Notes under the pieces: model-generated
The model's input: only the letters and a program-made list of their open reading frames with translations
Told to the model about the DNA's origin: nothing
Databases searched by the model: none
Part shown: positions 34,520 to 43,097 of the stretch, one piece after another
How the letters are laid out: every line of letters starts with the position of its first letter
Position numbering within the stretch: the first letter of the stretch is position 1
Made by a program: the position numbers and the translations under genes
Source: Saccharomonospora piscinae
GTDB lineage: Bacteria > Actinomycetota > Actinomycetes > Mycobacteriales > Pseudonocardiaceae
DNA length: 64,000 bases
Reading direction: 5' to 3'
NCBI RefSeq assembly: GCF_005862235.1
Contig: NZ_VCEK01000003.1
Coordinates: forward strand, 726,079 to 790,078

Positions 34520-35005
34520 ATGGATGCCCGGATCAACCTGTTCGACAACGCGCTCGGGGCCAAGTTCGCGCAGCGCTTCGCCAACGCGGGCCAGGTGGTT
34601 CAGCAGTCACCGTTGCCGAGATCCACACAGGAACTGGTGTCGCTGCGCGCCAGCCAGATCAACGGCTGCGGGTGGTGCATCGACATGCACACCAAGGAGG
34701 CTGTGGCCGCCGGTGAGGACCCGGTCCGCCTCAACCTGGTGGCCGCCTGGCGCGAGGCCACCGTGTTCACCGAGCCCGAGCGGGCCGCCCTGGCCCTCGC
34801 CGAGGAGGGCACCCGGCTCGCCGACGCCCACCACGGCGTGTCCGACGAGACCTGGGCGCGCGCCCGCGAACACTACGACGACGACCAGATCGCCGCGCTG
34901 GTCGCCCTGGTCGCGCTGATCAACGCGGCCAACCGGCTCGCCGTCATCGTGCACCAGCGGGGCGGGTCCTACGAGCCGGGCATGTTCGCCGCCGCGACGA
35001 GCTGA
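34520..35005 (+). CDS. AhpD-like carboxymuconolactone decarboxylase-family peroxidase
   Basis: A 161-residue helical protein of the CMD/AhpD fold. The redox motif is Cys50-x2-Cys53-x3-His57 (NGCGWCIDMHTKEA), the catalytic set of AhpD-like alkylhydroperoxidases. ELVSLRASQING before it is also family-typical. It likely reduces organic peroxides with help of a thiol partner; no partner gene is adjacent. ATG 34520 follows GGGAGG (34506-34511) by 8 nt. It is convergent with the response regulator, 9 bp away. Confidence 0.9.
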   Translation: MDARINLFDNALGAKFAQRFANAGQVVQQSPLPRSTQELVSLRASQINGCGWCIDMHTKEAVAAGEDPVRLNLVAAWREATVFTEPERAALALAEEGTRLADAHHGVSDETWARAREHYDDDQIAALVALVALINAANRLAVIVHQRGGSYEPGMFAAATS

Positions 35006-35014
35006 GCCGGCTGC

Positions 35015-35692
35015 TCACCCCTCCGCGTCGCGGACCAGCAGTGCGATCTGGACCCGGTTCTCGACCGCCAGCTTGGCGAAGAGGTTTCCGGTGTGCGCCT
35101 TGACGGTCGCGACGCTGATGTGCAGCCGTTCGGCGATCTCCGGGTTGCCCAGCCCCTCCGCGATGGCGCGAGCGGTGTCGAGTTCGCGGTCGGTCAGGGC
35201 GGACAACCGGTGCCGGGCGGCGTCCTGGGACGAGCGGCGGGACTCGGCGGACTGGGGCCCGGTGGCCGCGGCGATGACCTTCGCCGTGGCCACCGGGGAG
35301 AGCACGGGGTTTCCCTCCGCGACGGTGCGCACCGCGTCGACGATCCGCGACGGCGGGGTGTCCTTGAGAACGAATCCGAGTGCCCCGGCACGCAACGCGC
35401 CGAGCACCAGGTCGTCGGAGTCGAAGGTGGTCAGCATGAGCACCCGGGGCGGCTCCGGCCGGGAGAGCAGTTCCCGGGTCGTGTCGAGTCCGTCCCGTCC
35501 GGGCATGCGCACGTCCATCAGCACGACGTCCGGCCGCTGCTCGCCGATCACAGCGATCGCGGTGTCCCCGTCGGGCGCCTCCGCCACGAGGGTCAGATCC
35601 GGTTCGCCGTCGATGACGAGCCGGAGCGCCATCCGCACGAGTTGGTCGTCGTCGACGATGACGACCCGCACCGGCTCTCGCTCGCTTCCCAC
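35015..35692 (-). CDS. NarL/FixJ-type response regulator
   Basis: A 225-residue regulator. The receiver has the acidic pocket DDD (14-16), phospho-acceptor Asp60 (DVVLMDVRMPGRDG) and Lys110 (FVLKD). The LuxR-type helix-turn-helix is at 165-220 (LTDRELDTARAIAEGLGNPEIAERL). GTG 35692 directly abuts the stop of the kinase gene, so the pair is co-transcribed and certainly cognate by position. The target is not evident; an LuxR box was not recognised. Confidence 0.93.
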   Translation of the reverse strand: MGSEREPVRVVIVDDDQLVRMALRLVIDGEPDLTLVAEAPDGDTAIAVIGEQRPDVVLMDVRMPGRDGLDTTRELLSRPEPPRVLMLTTFDSDDLVLGALRAGALGFVLKDTPPSRIVDAVRTVAEGNPVLSPVATAKVIAAATGPQSAESRRSSQDAARHRLSALTDRELDTARAIAEGLGNPEIAERLHISVATVKAHTGNLFAKLAVENRVQIALLVRDAEG

Positions 35693-36874
35693 TCAGCTCC
35701 TCTTTTCGTTGCTGTGGTGTGGCCAGGGTAGTTGTGCGGTGAGCAGGTATCCGTTGTCGCGCGTCGGATGGTGGTCGAGTCTGCCGCCCGCGAGGGCGAG
35801 GCGTTCGGTGAGGCCGAGCAGGCCGAAGCCTGACGTCGGCGGCCGGGTGACGGTGGTGGCCGCGGAGTTGCGAACACTGATGCGCAGATCGTCGCCCTGT
35901 GCTCCGTGGAGGGTGACGTGGACGGAGGCGCCCGGAGCGTGCTTCGCGGCGTTGGTGAGTCCCTCTTGGACGATCCGGTAGCAGGTTCGTCCGACGACGT
36001 CGGAAGGGTCACCCTGCACCGTGTTGGTGAGCGTGACGTCCAGCCCGGAGGCACGGGATTCGGCCACCAGGCCGGGAATCCGGTCGAGGGACGGTTGTGG
36101 CGGCTCCACGCGGCCCGGCTCGGTGCGCAGGACGCCGAGCACGTCGCGGAGTTCCTCCAGTGCCTGGTGAGAAGCCTCCGCGATGCCGCGAACCAGTTCG
36201 CGGTTCTCCTCCACCGGGAGGTCGCGACGGTGGTCCAGCACGCCCGCCTGCATCGCGACCAGGGAGATACGGTGCGCGAGCACGTCGTGCATCTCGCGGG
36301 CGATCCGGTTGCGCTCCAGCGTCCGTGCCTGGGTGGCTCGTGCGGCCTGTTCCCGCTCCGCACTGTCCGCCCGGTCCCGTAGGGATCGGACCTCGACGCG
36401 CCGTGCGCCGACCGCGATGCCGATCGCCACCGCGGTTCCCGCGCTCAGCACCGGGACTCCGAGATCGGCCCACAGCACGTCGGGCGGGTCCTGGATCGGA
36501 TAGAGCTGGTTGCCGAACTGTGAGGCGGTCACATAGGCCAGCGACACGATTCCGATCTCAAGCGGACGGCGACGGGTGGCGAGCGAGCACAGTGCCAGAA
36601 AACCCGCGCCGGTGGCGAGTGTGGACGCGGCCGACGCGATGGCCACCGTCAGGGCGATGACGAACGGGAATCGCCGCCGCCACACCAGTGCGGTCAGGCA
36701 GCCGAGGGCCAGCAGCGGATCACCGATGGCGAACCAGGTACACGTGTCGGGCACGCATCCCCGAGGCAGCAGGACACCGGTGGAGAGCCAGAAGGGTATG
36801 CCCAGCGCCGCGGCCGCCAGCAGCCGCCAGACCTGTTGCCACCCCCGAAGCCGTGGCGCGATGTCCTCGTTCAT
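35693..36874 (-). CDS. Sensor histidine kinase (NarL-type partner, HisKA_3)
   Basis: A 393-residue membrane kinase. Four to five hydrophobic segments lie in residues 15-155, with only short loops, so the sensor part is membrane-embedded. The phospho-acceptor is His196 in AREMHDVLAHRISL. The ATPase has the N box (RIVQEGLTNAAKHA) and G box (GFGLLGLTERL). ATG 36874 is used; an ATG at 36883 adds three residues. It is upstream of its response regulator and divergent from the TAP-family peptidase (198 bp gap). Four cysteines in the membrane part (40, 45, 59, 96) could matter for sensing. Confidence 0.9.
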   Translation of the reverse strand: MNEDIAPRLRGWQQVWRLLAAAALGIPFWLSTGVLLPRGCVPDTCTWFAIGDPLLALGCLTALVWRRRFPFVIALTVAIASAASTLATGAGFLALCSLATRRRPLEIGIVSLAYVTASQFGNQLYPIQDPPDVLWADLGVPVLSAGTAVAIGIAVGARRVEVRSLRDRADSAEREQAARATQARTLERNRIAREMHDVLAHRISLVAMQAGVLDHRRDLPVEENRELVRGIAEASHQALEELRDVLGVLRTEPGRVEPPQPSLDRIPGLVAESRASGLDVTLTNTVQGDPSDVVGRTCYRIVQEGLTNAAKHAPGASVHVTLHGAQGDDLRISVRNSAATTVTRPPTSGFGLLGLTERLALAGGRLDHHPTRDNGYLLTAQLPWPHHSNEKRS

Positions 36875-37072
36875 CGGGGCCATTATCGCGGGTGTGGGTG
36901 GCCAGCACAGCAGCCCTGAGGCTGTCCTGTCCCCGGCCCAGGTCGGAGTCGCGCGTCCGACCGTGGTCGGAAGCGATTCGAGCCTCCGGTCCGATGTGCG
37001 GGCGGCGCGCGGCGGCCAGACTCGTCGCGTACCGGAACAGCCACGGAACGGACAACGACGAGAGTGGTGGAC

Positions 37073-38590
37073 ATGGATCGGAAACGGAGTGTCGGCCGGG
37101 CAGTGACTCTGCTGGCCGTACTCGGTCTCACCGGGACACTGGTGGGGGTGCCCATCGTGGCCGCGGAACGGGACGACGAGGCCGGGGCGCAGCTGGAGTG
37201 GGGTGAGTGCCCCGACGACGTGCCGGACACCCCGGCGCCGTTGCAGTGCGCCACTGTGCCGGTACCGCTGGACTACAGCGATCCCGGGGGCGAGCGGATC
37301 GATATCATGATTTCGCGGCTGGCCAGCCAGAACCCGGACAAGCGGCGCGGCGTGCTGCTGCTGAACCCCGGTGGCCCCGGCGGTACGGGACTGGACCAGC
37401 CACAGCTGTTGTCGAAGCAGGGCATTCCGGCCAGCGTCCTGGACAGCTACGACCTCATCGGCATGGACACCCGGGGGGTCGGGCACTCGGCGCCGGTCAG
37501 CTGTGGCTTCACCAACGACCAGCCGTACTTCGGCAACATCCCGCCGTACGCGGTCGACGACGAGGCCGTCGCCGGGCAGGCGAAGATCGCCAAGGCGGTG
37601 GCCGAGCAGTGCGCGGCCAGCGACGACGCGGGACGGCTGGCCCACCTGTCGACGGCGAACATGGCCCGCGACCTGGACCGCATCCGCGCCGCGCTGGGCG
37701 AGGACAAGGCGAGTTTCCTCGGATACTCCTACGGCAGCGGGCTCGGCGCCGCCTACGCCTCGATGTTCCCCGAGACCTCAGACCGGGTCGTGCTCGACAG
37801 CAACATCGGTGACACGCATCTGGATCACGAGGGGATGCGCCGGTACGGCAGCGGCATGGAGGAGACGTTCCCCGACTTCGCGAAGTGGGTCGCCGCGCGG
37901 CACGACAGCTACGGTCTGGGCCGCACGCCGAAGGAGGTGCGGCAGACCTACTTCACCCTCGCCGAGCAGCTCGACGAGAAGCCGGTGGACGGGATCAACG
38001 GCGCGATCTTCCGCCTCGCGACCTTCGCATCGCTGTACAAGGAGTCGATGTACGGGCTGATGGCGCAGACCTGGCAGTCACTGCGCGACTCCCCGGGTAC
38101 GGCACCCTCGGGTGATCTGCCCGGAAAGAACCAGTCCACGGGCGGTGAGTTGTCGCCGAACGACAACGCCTGGTCGGTCTTTCTCGCGGTGACCTGCAAC
38201 GACGTCGAATGGCCCGAGGACGTCCGTACCTACCAGCGCGCCGTCGCCGAGGACCGCGAGAGGCACCCGCTCTACGGCGCGGCCGCCGCCAACGTCCTGC
38301 CCTGCGCCTACTGGCAGCTCGGTCCGTCCGAGCCGCCCGTGGAGATCAACGACGCGGGCCCGGCCAACGTCCTGGTCGTGCAGAACCAGCGCGACCCGGT
38401 GACACCGCTGCGCGGCGGCGAGCTGGTGAACGAGAAGTTCGGCGAGCGGTCGCGGCTGGTGAGCGTCGACGGGAGCGGGCACGGGGTGTACGTACTGGAC
38501 GACAACCCCTGCGCGTTGAACGTCACCACGAACTTCCTGGTGGACGGCACGATGCCCAAGAAGGACGTGCGGTGTCAGGCGACTCGCTGA
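37073..38590 (+). CDS. Secreted alpha/beta hydrolase, tripeptidyl aminopeptidase (TAP/SlpD) family
   Basis: A 505-residue exported serine peptidase. The N-terminus has Arg/Lys, a hydrophobic core (AVTLLAVLGLTGTLVGVPIV) and a likely cleavage after Ala32. The nucleophile is Ser219 in FLGYSYGSGLG; LLNPGGPGGTG gives the oxyanion region and VVQNQRDPVTPL with GSGHGVYV the Asp and His. The C-terminal TAP domain follows the fold. Six conserved-looking cysteines fit disulfides outside the cell. Such enzymes cleave tripeptides from protein N-termini. ATG 37073 is preferred; GTG 37064 is also possible. It is divergent from the two-component genes. Confidence 0.9.
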   Translation: MDRKRSVGRAVTLLAVLGLTGTLVGVPIVAAERDDEAGAQLEWGECPDDVPDTPAPLQCATVPVPLDYSDPGGERIDIMISRLASQNPDKRRGVLLLNPGGPGGTGLDQPQLLSKQGIPASVLDSYDLIGMDTRGVGHSAPVSCGFTNDQPYFGNIPPYAVDDEAVAGQAKIAKAVAEQCAASDDAGRLAHLSTANMARDLDRIRAALGEDKASFLGYSYGSGLGAAYASMFPETSDRVVLDSNIGDTHLDHEGMRRYGSGMEETFPDFAKWVAARHDSYGLGRTPKEVRQTYFTLAEQLDEKPVDGINGAIFRLATFASLYKESMYGLMAQTWQSLRDSPGTAPSGDLPGKNQSTGGELSPNDNAWSVFLAVTCNDVEWPEDVRTYQRAVAEDRERHPLYGAAAANVLPCAYWQLGPSEPPVEINDAGPANVLVVQNQRDPVTPLRGGELVNEKFGERSRLVSVDGSGHGVYVLDDNPCALNVTTNFLVDGTMPKKDVRCQATR

Positions 38591-38626
38591 GCGACGAGCC
38601 GCGTCGCCGGGGGGCGGGGGAGTGAT

Positions 38627-38664
38627 CGGGTGGGTGGGACGGCTCGTGTCGTCCCACCCACCCG
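38627..38664. terminator. Hairpin between convergent genes
   Basis: Perfect 14-bp stem CGGGTGGGTGGGAC (38627-38640) with GTCCCACCCACCCG (38651-38664), loop 10 nt. It sits between the TAP-family gene and the convergent membrane-protein pair. No T-run is present. Confidence 0.75.
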
Positions 38665-38666
38665 GC

Positions 38667-38915
38667 TCATCGCCGGCTGGACGCCGCCAGCAGACCCAGC
38701 AGGACCAGCAGCGACAGCAACGACCAGGTCCAGGCCAGGGCGTCGATGAACGCCACACCCCAGAGCAGGCTGATGAACCAGGCCAGTGGGAACGCCGCGA
38801 TCGCCGCGGTGGCAGCGGCCACCGCCGCCAGGGCTCCGAGGAAGCACACGACGATGATCAGCACGATCGTGATGAGCACCTTGGCGACGGCCCACACCGC
38901 CTCGACCACGCTCAT
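38667..38915 (-). CDS. Small membrane protein, function unknown
   Basis: An 82-residue, nearly all hydrophobic protein with two long segments (VLITIVLIIVVCFLGALAAV and about residues 40-78 as further helices) and a short basic end (ASSRR). No family was recognised. Its ATG overlaps the stop of the larger membrane-protein gene by 4 bp (38912-38915), so the two are translated together and may form a complex. The terminator follows immediately. Confidence 0.65.
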   Translation of the reverse strand: MSVVEAVWAVAKVLITIVLIIVVCFLGALAAVAAATAAIAAFPLAWFISLLWGVAFIDALAWTWSLLSLLVLLGLLAASSRR

Positions 38916-39733
38916 TGCGCGTCTCCGGACTCGGTCGGGGCCACGAGGCCCAGCACCCCGGCCGCGAACAACGCGACAGCCCCGAACAGACCCAGCTCGG
39001 CCTCGACTATCTCAGTCGTCACCGGTTCCTCGGTCACCGGGATCGTGACCGGACCGTACCGCTGGAGCAGGACATAGGTGGTCACCAGGCCGACGGTGAA
39101 CAACACCGTGCTGACGCCGCCGGCGCGCCGGTGGGTCCAGGACGCCCCGAACCGGGTCCCCACCGCAACGACAAGGAACAGGGCCGAAACCAATAGCAGC
39201 GGGGCGTACCCGGCCATGTAGATGAACTTGGGGAGGCTGCTGCCGTCTGGTGAGAAACCGAACCTGATCGTCAGGGAGAACACGCCGCCGAAGCTCAGCG
39301 CGGTCAACACCAGGCAGGCCAACACGTTGGCGATTCCGAGCCACAGCCGTCCGCTGCCCGAGCTCCTTGGCAGCAGGACCACGACCAGTGCTGTCAGCAG
39401 CGCTGACGCTACCGCCGCGGGCAACGTGGCGATGGCCTTCAACACGGTGTCGGCCCAGGCGTTGCCGAGTATCGAAGCGTCCCAGTCTGAGCGGAAGAAC
39501 GCCAACAGGAGCAGCACCCAGCCCGCCAGATGCAGCAGCACCCGGACGGCCAGAACCACGATTTCCTTCGTCGAGGCGGCATCGAAGCGAGTTGCCAGCA
39601 GGGGTGTGAGCATCAGGGCGACGTACCCGGCCACCAGACCGATCACCGCCCAACAGGCGACCAGCAGAGTCAAAGCCACGACCATGTTGGTCGAACTGAA
39701 CTCGAGCGCGGGAGTGGTCACGTAGCCGAACAT
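38912..39733 (-). CDS. Polytopic membrane protein, function unknown
   Basis: A 273-residue protein with about seven hydrophobic segments (for example VVALTLLVACWAVIGLVAGY and VLLHLAGWVLLLLAFF) and short loops. One loop near residue 160 is more polar (RFGFSPDGSSLPKF). No known family is evident. ATG 39733 is preceded by GGAGG at a good distance on the minus strand, which sets the start. It is the first gene of a two-gene unit with the small membrane protein. Codon use is less extreme in GC3 than nearby genes. Confidence 0.72.
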   Translation of the reverse strand: MFGYVTTPALEFSSTNMVVALTLLVACWAVIGLVAGYVALMLTPLLATRFDAASTKEIVVLAVRVLLHLAGWVLLLLAFFRSDWDASILGNAWADTVLKAIATLPAAVASALLTALVVVLLPRSSGSGRLWLGIANVLACLVLTALSFGGVFSLTIRFGFSPDGSSLPKFIYMAGYAPLLLVSALFLVVAVGTRFGASWTHRRAGGVSTVLFTVGLVTTYVLLQRYGPVTIPVTEEPVTTEIVEAELGLFGAVALFAAGVLGLVAPTESGDAQ

Positions 39734-39898
39734 GGACCTCCGAGGCACGAGACGCCGAACGAACCCGACGGTAGCTGTTCAGCGATCGCCCTTGTGGCAT
39801 TTGCCGAACAATCACGTAAACCAAGCCCACCGTGGGCTCGAGGCCTGCCAGGGTTGAGGCGGGCCTGGGTCGCGTCGCGGCCGGGTGCGGCGCCTACC

Positions 39899-41050
39899 TC
39901 ACAGGTTCGCGGGCCGGCCCGCACCGGCGTAGTTGTCGCCGGGTTTGCGGTAGTTGTGTACCTGGACGGCCTGGCCGAACGTCGGGGCGTCGATCATCTG
40001 GTCGTTGCCGATGTAGAGGCCGACGTGGTGGATCTTGGTGCCGGGATCGCCGAAGAAGATCAGGTCACCGAGCTGGGGCTCGTCGCCGGACGGGACCAGC
40101 GGGACGCTGTGGTACTGCGTGTGTGCCGTGCGCATGAGCGAGATGCCCGCCTCGGCGTACGCGGCCGTGGTGAGTCCCGAGCAGTCGAATCCGGCATGAC
40201 CGTGTTCCGTGCCGTTGCCGCCCCACACGTAGGGCAGGCCGATCTTGTCGATGGCGAAGGTGACGGCGTCCAGCACCGCGGGGTCCGGCTTGTCGCGGCT
40301 CTCACCGACGGTGCCGTACACGTTCGCCGTGGCGAGCACCCGGTGCAGGAACAAGGGCTCGTCCTGCAGCGCGGCCACACCTCCGAGCCAGCCGTCGCCG
40401 TCCGACAGGTCGCGTCCCTGCGCGCACATCGCCCGTCCCGCGGTCAGAGCCGCGTCGTCGAGATCCTGGATGTCGGGAAGCTCCTCGGTGGTACCCGCCT
40501 TGAACTTGTCCCAGACGGCGGGTGTGAGCTGCATCGGCCCCGCGGCATCCGGCGCCGACACCACCTCGTCGGCGAAGTCGCGCACCTCCACCGTGTCGAG
40601 GGGCTTCGACAGGCTTCCGTCCTCGGTGACCTTCGCTCCGGCGACCCGGCCGTGGTCACTGGCCGTCCTGCCCACTCCCGCGAGGGTGACCCACGACAGG
40701 TGACAGTCCGGCCGCTCGTCCGCGAGCGTCACCGTCGCTGTCGCGTACGCGTACATGGCGCGGCGGGGGATGTCGAGCCAGTCGGCCACGTCGTCCACCC
40801 ACTCCTCGAACCGCATTCCCTGCTGCTGCGGCACCGAGGTGGCCGGGGGTGTGCTCGACTCGGGTGCCGCCGTCGAGGGTGGCGGGGCGATCGCGGATGA
40901 CGTCGTGTCGGGCGCCTCGGCGGCGGCCGACGTGGGGTCGGGTTCGCGCGGCACGACTTGCAGGACCACCACCAGCACCGCGACGGCCACCACCGCCGAC
41001 ACCACCGCGATCAACAGCCTCCGGGTCCGCGGTCCGCCGCCAGCACTCAT
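39899..41050 (-). CDS. NlpC/P60 cell-wall hydrolase with transglycosylase-like region
   Basis: A 383-residue exported or anchored wall enzyme. After basic RTRR there is one hydrophobic helix (residues 11-32), then a Thr/Ser/Pro-rich linker to 75. Residues 80-235 include AGPMQLTPAVWDKF, resembling a lytic-transglycosylase-like helper domain. Residues 265-383 are NlpC/P60 with the catalytic Cys290 (GFDCSGLT) and His342 (HHVGLYIG). Such enzymes cut peptide stems of peptidoglycan. ATG 41050 is used; GTG 41056 is in frame. It follows the nucleoside hydrolase gene (87 bp gap) on the same strand. Confidence 0.9.
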   Translation of the reverse strand: MSAGGGPRTRRLLIAVVSAVVAVAVLVVVLQVVPREPDPTSAAAEAPDTTSSAIAPPPSTAAPESSTPPATSVPQQQGMRFEEWVDDVADWLDIPRRAMYAYATATVTLADERPDCHLSWVTLAGVGRTASDHGRVAGAKVTEDGSLSKPLDTVEVRDFADEVVSAPDAAGPMQLTPAVWDKFKAGTTEELPDIQDLDDAALTAGRAMCAQGRDLSDGDGWLGGVAALQDEPLFLHRVLATANVYGTVGESRDKPDPAVLDAVTFAIDKIGLPYVWGGNGTEHGHAGFDCSGLTTAAYAEAGISLMRTAHTQYHSVPLVPSGDEPQLGDLIFFGDPGTKIHHVGLYIGNDQMIDAPTFGQAVQVHNYRKPGDNYAGAGRPANL

Positions 41051-41137
41051 GGGCACAGGATAAGCATCAACCGGCCACGGTGGGTGAGACGATCCCCGTC
41101 TCGGGGGAGGACGCGATGCCCCCGACCGAGGGGTTTC

Positions 41138-42100
41138 TCAGCGCAGCGTGAGCCTGTCCAGCAGGAACACCCGTAGCGCGTCCAGGTCGGTGTCCACGGC
41201 GACCCGTGCCGTGCTGCCGCCGCCCGGCACCTCCGTCTCGGCCCGCAACTCGGGTCGGCGCTGGTCCACCACCGTCGCGCCCCGGGCCGGTCCGAACGAC
41301 GTCTCCACCGACACCGGCAACGCCTCGGCGGTCAGGATTCCGGGGCGGATCGCCTCCGCGACCGCCACCGCGTCGTGGATCACCATCCCGTCCCAGCCGA
41401 GCGCCTTGCGGTAGTGCGCGAGGTAGTCGGGCGTCAGCGCGTTCAGTGCAGCGCCGACCGGACCGGACGAGGCCAGGGCGTCCAGCCACTCGGTGCTCAC
41501 CGCGCAGCGGTAGGTGAGATCCATCGGCACGAGCACGCACGGCACCTCGCCACCGCCCAAGACGCGCGCGGCGGCTTCCGGGTCGCTCCAGATGTTGAAC
41601 TCCGCCGCCGCGCTCGTGTTCCCGTGCAGCAGCGCACCGCCCATGATCACCACACGGTCGATGCGATCGTGCAGGTCGGGACGGGCAGCGAGCAGGGTCG
41701 CGACGTTGGTGAGCGGCCCGATGGCCGCGATGGTCACCGGTTCGGCGGAGGACTCCAGCAGGTCGGCCAGCAGCCGCACCGCGCCCCCGTTCTCGACGTC
41801 GCGTTCCGGCTCGGGCAACGCCGCGGCGCGACCGGACAACCCGTCGGCGCCGTGCGCGTACTTCGCCACGTGGGGATGCGGGTGCACCAGCGGTCGCGCG
41901 GCGCCCTCGGCCACCGGCACGTCGCCGCGCTTGCACAGAGCCAGCACCCGGCGCGCGTTGCGCGTGGTCGCCGCGAGTCCCACGTTGCCGAAGACCGACG
42001 TCACCCCGAGCAGGTCGACGTCGTCACTGTGCGCGGCCAGTGCCAGCGCGAACGCGTCGTCGACCCCCGGATCGGTGTCGATGATCAACTTGGTGCTCAC
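41138..42100 (-). CDS. Inosine-uridine nucleoside hydrolase family protein
   Basis: A 320-residue N-ribohydrolase. The calcium-binding signature DTDPGVDDA starts at residue 8. Other family blocks are VTSVFGNVG, GPLTNVATLL, VIMGGALLHGNTSAAAEFN and VIHDAVAVAEA with the base-side His. It splits nucleosides into ribose and base for salvage; base preference cannot be read. GTG 42100 follows GAGGGAG by 7-8 nt, better than the GTG at 42109. It is divergent from the acyltransferase gene with 51 bp between. Confidence 0.92.
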   Translation of the reverse strand: MSTKLIIDTDPGVDDAFALALAAHSDDVDLLGVTSVFGNVGLAATTRNARRVLALCKRGDVPVAEGAARPLVHPHPHVAKYAHGADGLSGRAAALPEPERDVENGGAVRLLADLLESSAEPVTIAAIGPLTNVATLLAARPDLHDRIDRVVIMGGALLHGNTSAAAEFNIWSDPEAAARVLGGGEVPCVLVPMDLTYRCAVSTEWLDALASSGPVGAALNALTPDYLAHYRKALGWDGMVIHDAVAVAEAIRPGILTAEALPVSVETSFGPARGATVVDQRRPELRAETEVPGGGSTARVAVDTDLDALRVFLLDRLTLR

Positions 42101-42151
42101 GCGCGTCACTCCCTCGTCCGTGGCCGTCCCCCGACACGTTACGGTCCCCCC

Positions 42152-42907
42152 ATGACGTCCATGTGGGGTTCACCCGTGCTGTCCCGGATGCAGGGCTGGC
42201 GCAGGGCCCGGCGCGACCCCCGGCAGGCGCGGTTTCTCACGGCCGACTCTCTGCGGTGGGTGTGGCGCCACCGTGCTTTCACTCCGTGGTACCTCGTGCG
42301 TTACTGGCGGTTGCTGAAGTTCCGGCTCGCCAACCCGCACGTCGTGTTGCGCGGCATGGTGTTCCTCGGCCGGGACGTCGAACTGCACTGCCGCCCCGGG
42401 TACGGCCGCATGGAGATCGGCCGCTGGGTCCACATCGGCGACGGCAACGCCATCCGCTGCCACGAGGGCTCCCTGCGGATCGGTGACAAGGTCGTCTTCG
42501 GCAGGCAGAACGTCGTGAACTCCTACCTCGACGTCGAGATCGGGAGCGCGACCCTCATCGCCGACTGGGTGTACATCTGCGACTTCGACCACGTCACCAC
42601 CGACATCACACTGCCGATCAAGGACCAGGGCATCGTCAAGGCCCCCGTGCGGATCGGCCCGGACACCTGGGTGGGGACCAAGGTGTCGGTCCTGCGCGGC
42701 ACTCGCGTCGGGCGGGGCTGTGTCCTGGGAGCACATGCCGTCGTGCGCGGTGACATCGCCGACTACGGCATCGCCGTGGGCTCACCGGCGCGGGTGGTGC
42801 GGGACCGCAGGTCCGACTACGAGGCCGACGCCGCCCGCCGCGAGGCCGTGGCCGACATGGCCCGCAAGGCCGACCAGGCCCTGAAGAAGACCCTGGGCGA
42901 GCCCTGA
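42152..42907 (+). CDS. Hexapeptide-repeat (LbetaH) acyltransferase
   Basis: A 251-residue left-handed beta-helix acyltransferase, WbbJ/maltose-O-acetyltransferase-like. The repeat region runs from about residue 65 (VFLGRDVELHC) to 210 with IG-x-x-V hexapeptides such as IGRWVHIGDGNAI and RIGPDTWVGTKVSVL. The catalytic His is likely in ICDFDHVTTDI. The first 60 residues are basic (RRARRDPRQARF) and have no counterpart in the short acetyltransferases. The acceptor sugar or metabolite is unknown. ATG 42152. A 21-bp repeat array follows the stop. Confidence 0.85.
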   Translation: MTSMWGSPVLSRMQGWRRARRDPRQARFLTADSLRWVWRHRAFTPWYLVRYWRLLKFRLANPHVVLRGMVFLGRDVELHCRPGYGRMEIGRWVHIGDGNAIRCHEGSLRIGDKVVFGRQNVVNSYLDVEIGSATLIADWVYICDFDHVTTDITLPIKDQGIVKAPVRIGPDTWVGTKVSVLRGTRVGRGCVLGAHAVVRGDIADYGIAVGSPARVVRDRRSDYEADAARREAVADMARKADQALKKTLGEP

Positions 42908-42910
42908 CAC

Positions 42911-43097
42911 CGTGTCCGCAGCCTGTGTAGTCGTGTCCGCACCGTGCGATGCAGTCACGGCTCCCTAACCTGCGGTCACGGCTCCCTAACCTGCGGTCAC
43001 GGCTCCCTAACTTGCGGACACGGCTACGGGAAGTGCGGACACGACTTCCTATCCTGCGGACACGGCTACGTGGCCTGCGGACACGGCGTCACTCCGG
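42911..43097. repeat. 21-bp repeat array in the convergent gap before ramB
   Basis: Core TGCGG(A/T)CACGGCT repeats with a strict 21-bp period. On the plus strand, units start at 42951, 42972, 42993, 43014, 43035, 43056 and 43077. At the left edge two units point the other way (CGTGTCCGCA at 42911 and 42932, also 21 bp apart). The opposed units can pair as a long stem. The last unit runs into the end of ramB. Read as peptide, the array would give CGHGxxx repeats, but no start or context supports translation. Confidence 0.9.

Noticed and set aside
41051-41137. c-di-AMP (ydaO-type) riboswitch before the NlpC/P60 gene
   Set aside because: Only a small GAGACG/CGTCTC hairpin is present; the gap is 87 bp and the conserved riboswitch blocks are absent.
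42911-43097. CRISPR array
   Set aside because: Units are tandem without unique spacers, unit length 21 bp, orientation mixed and no cas genes are near.
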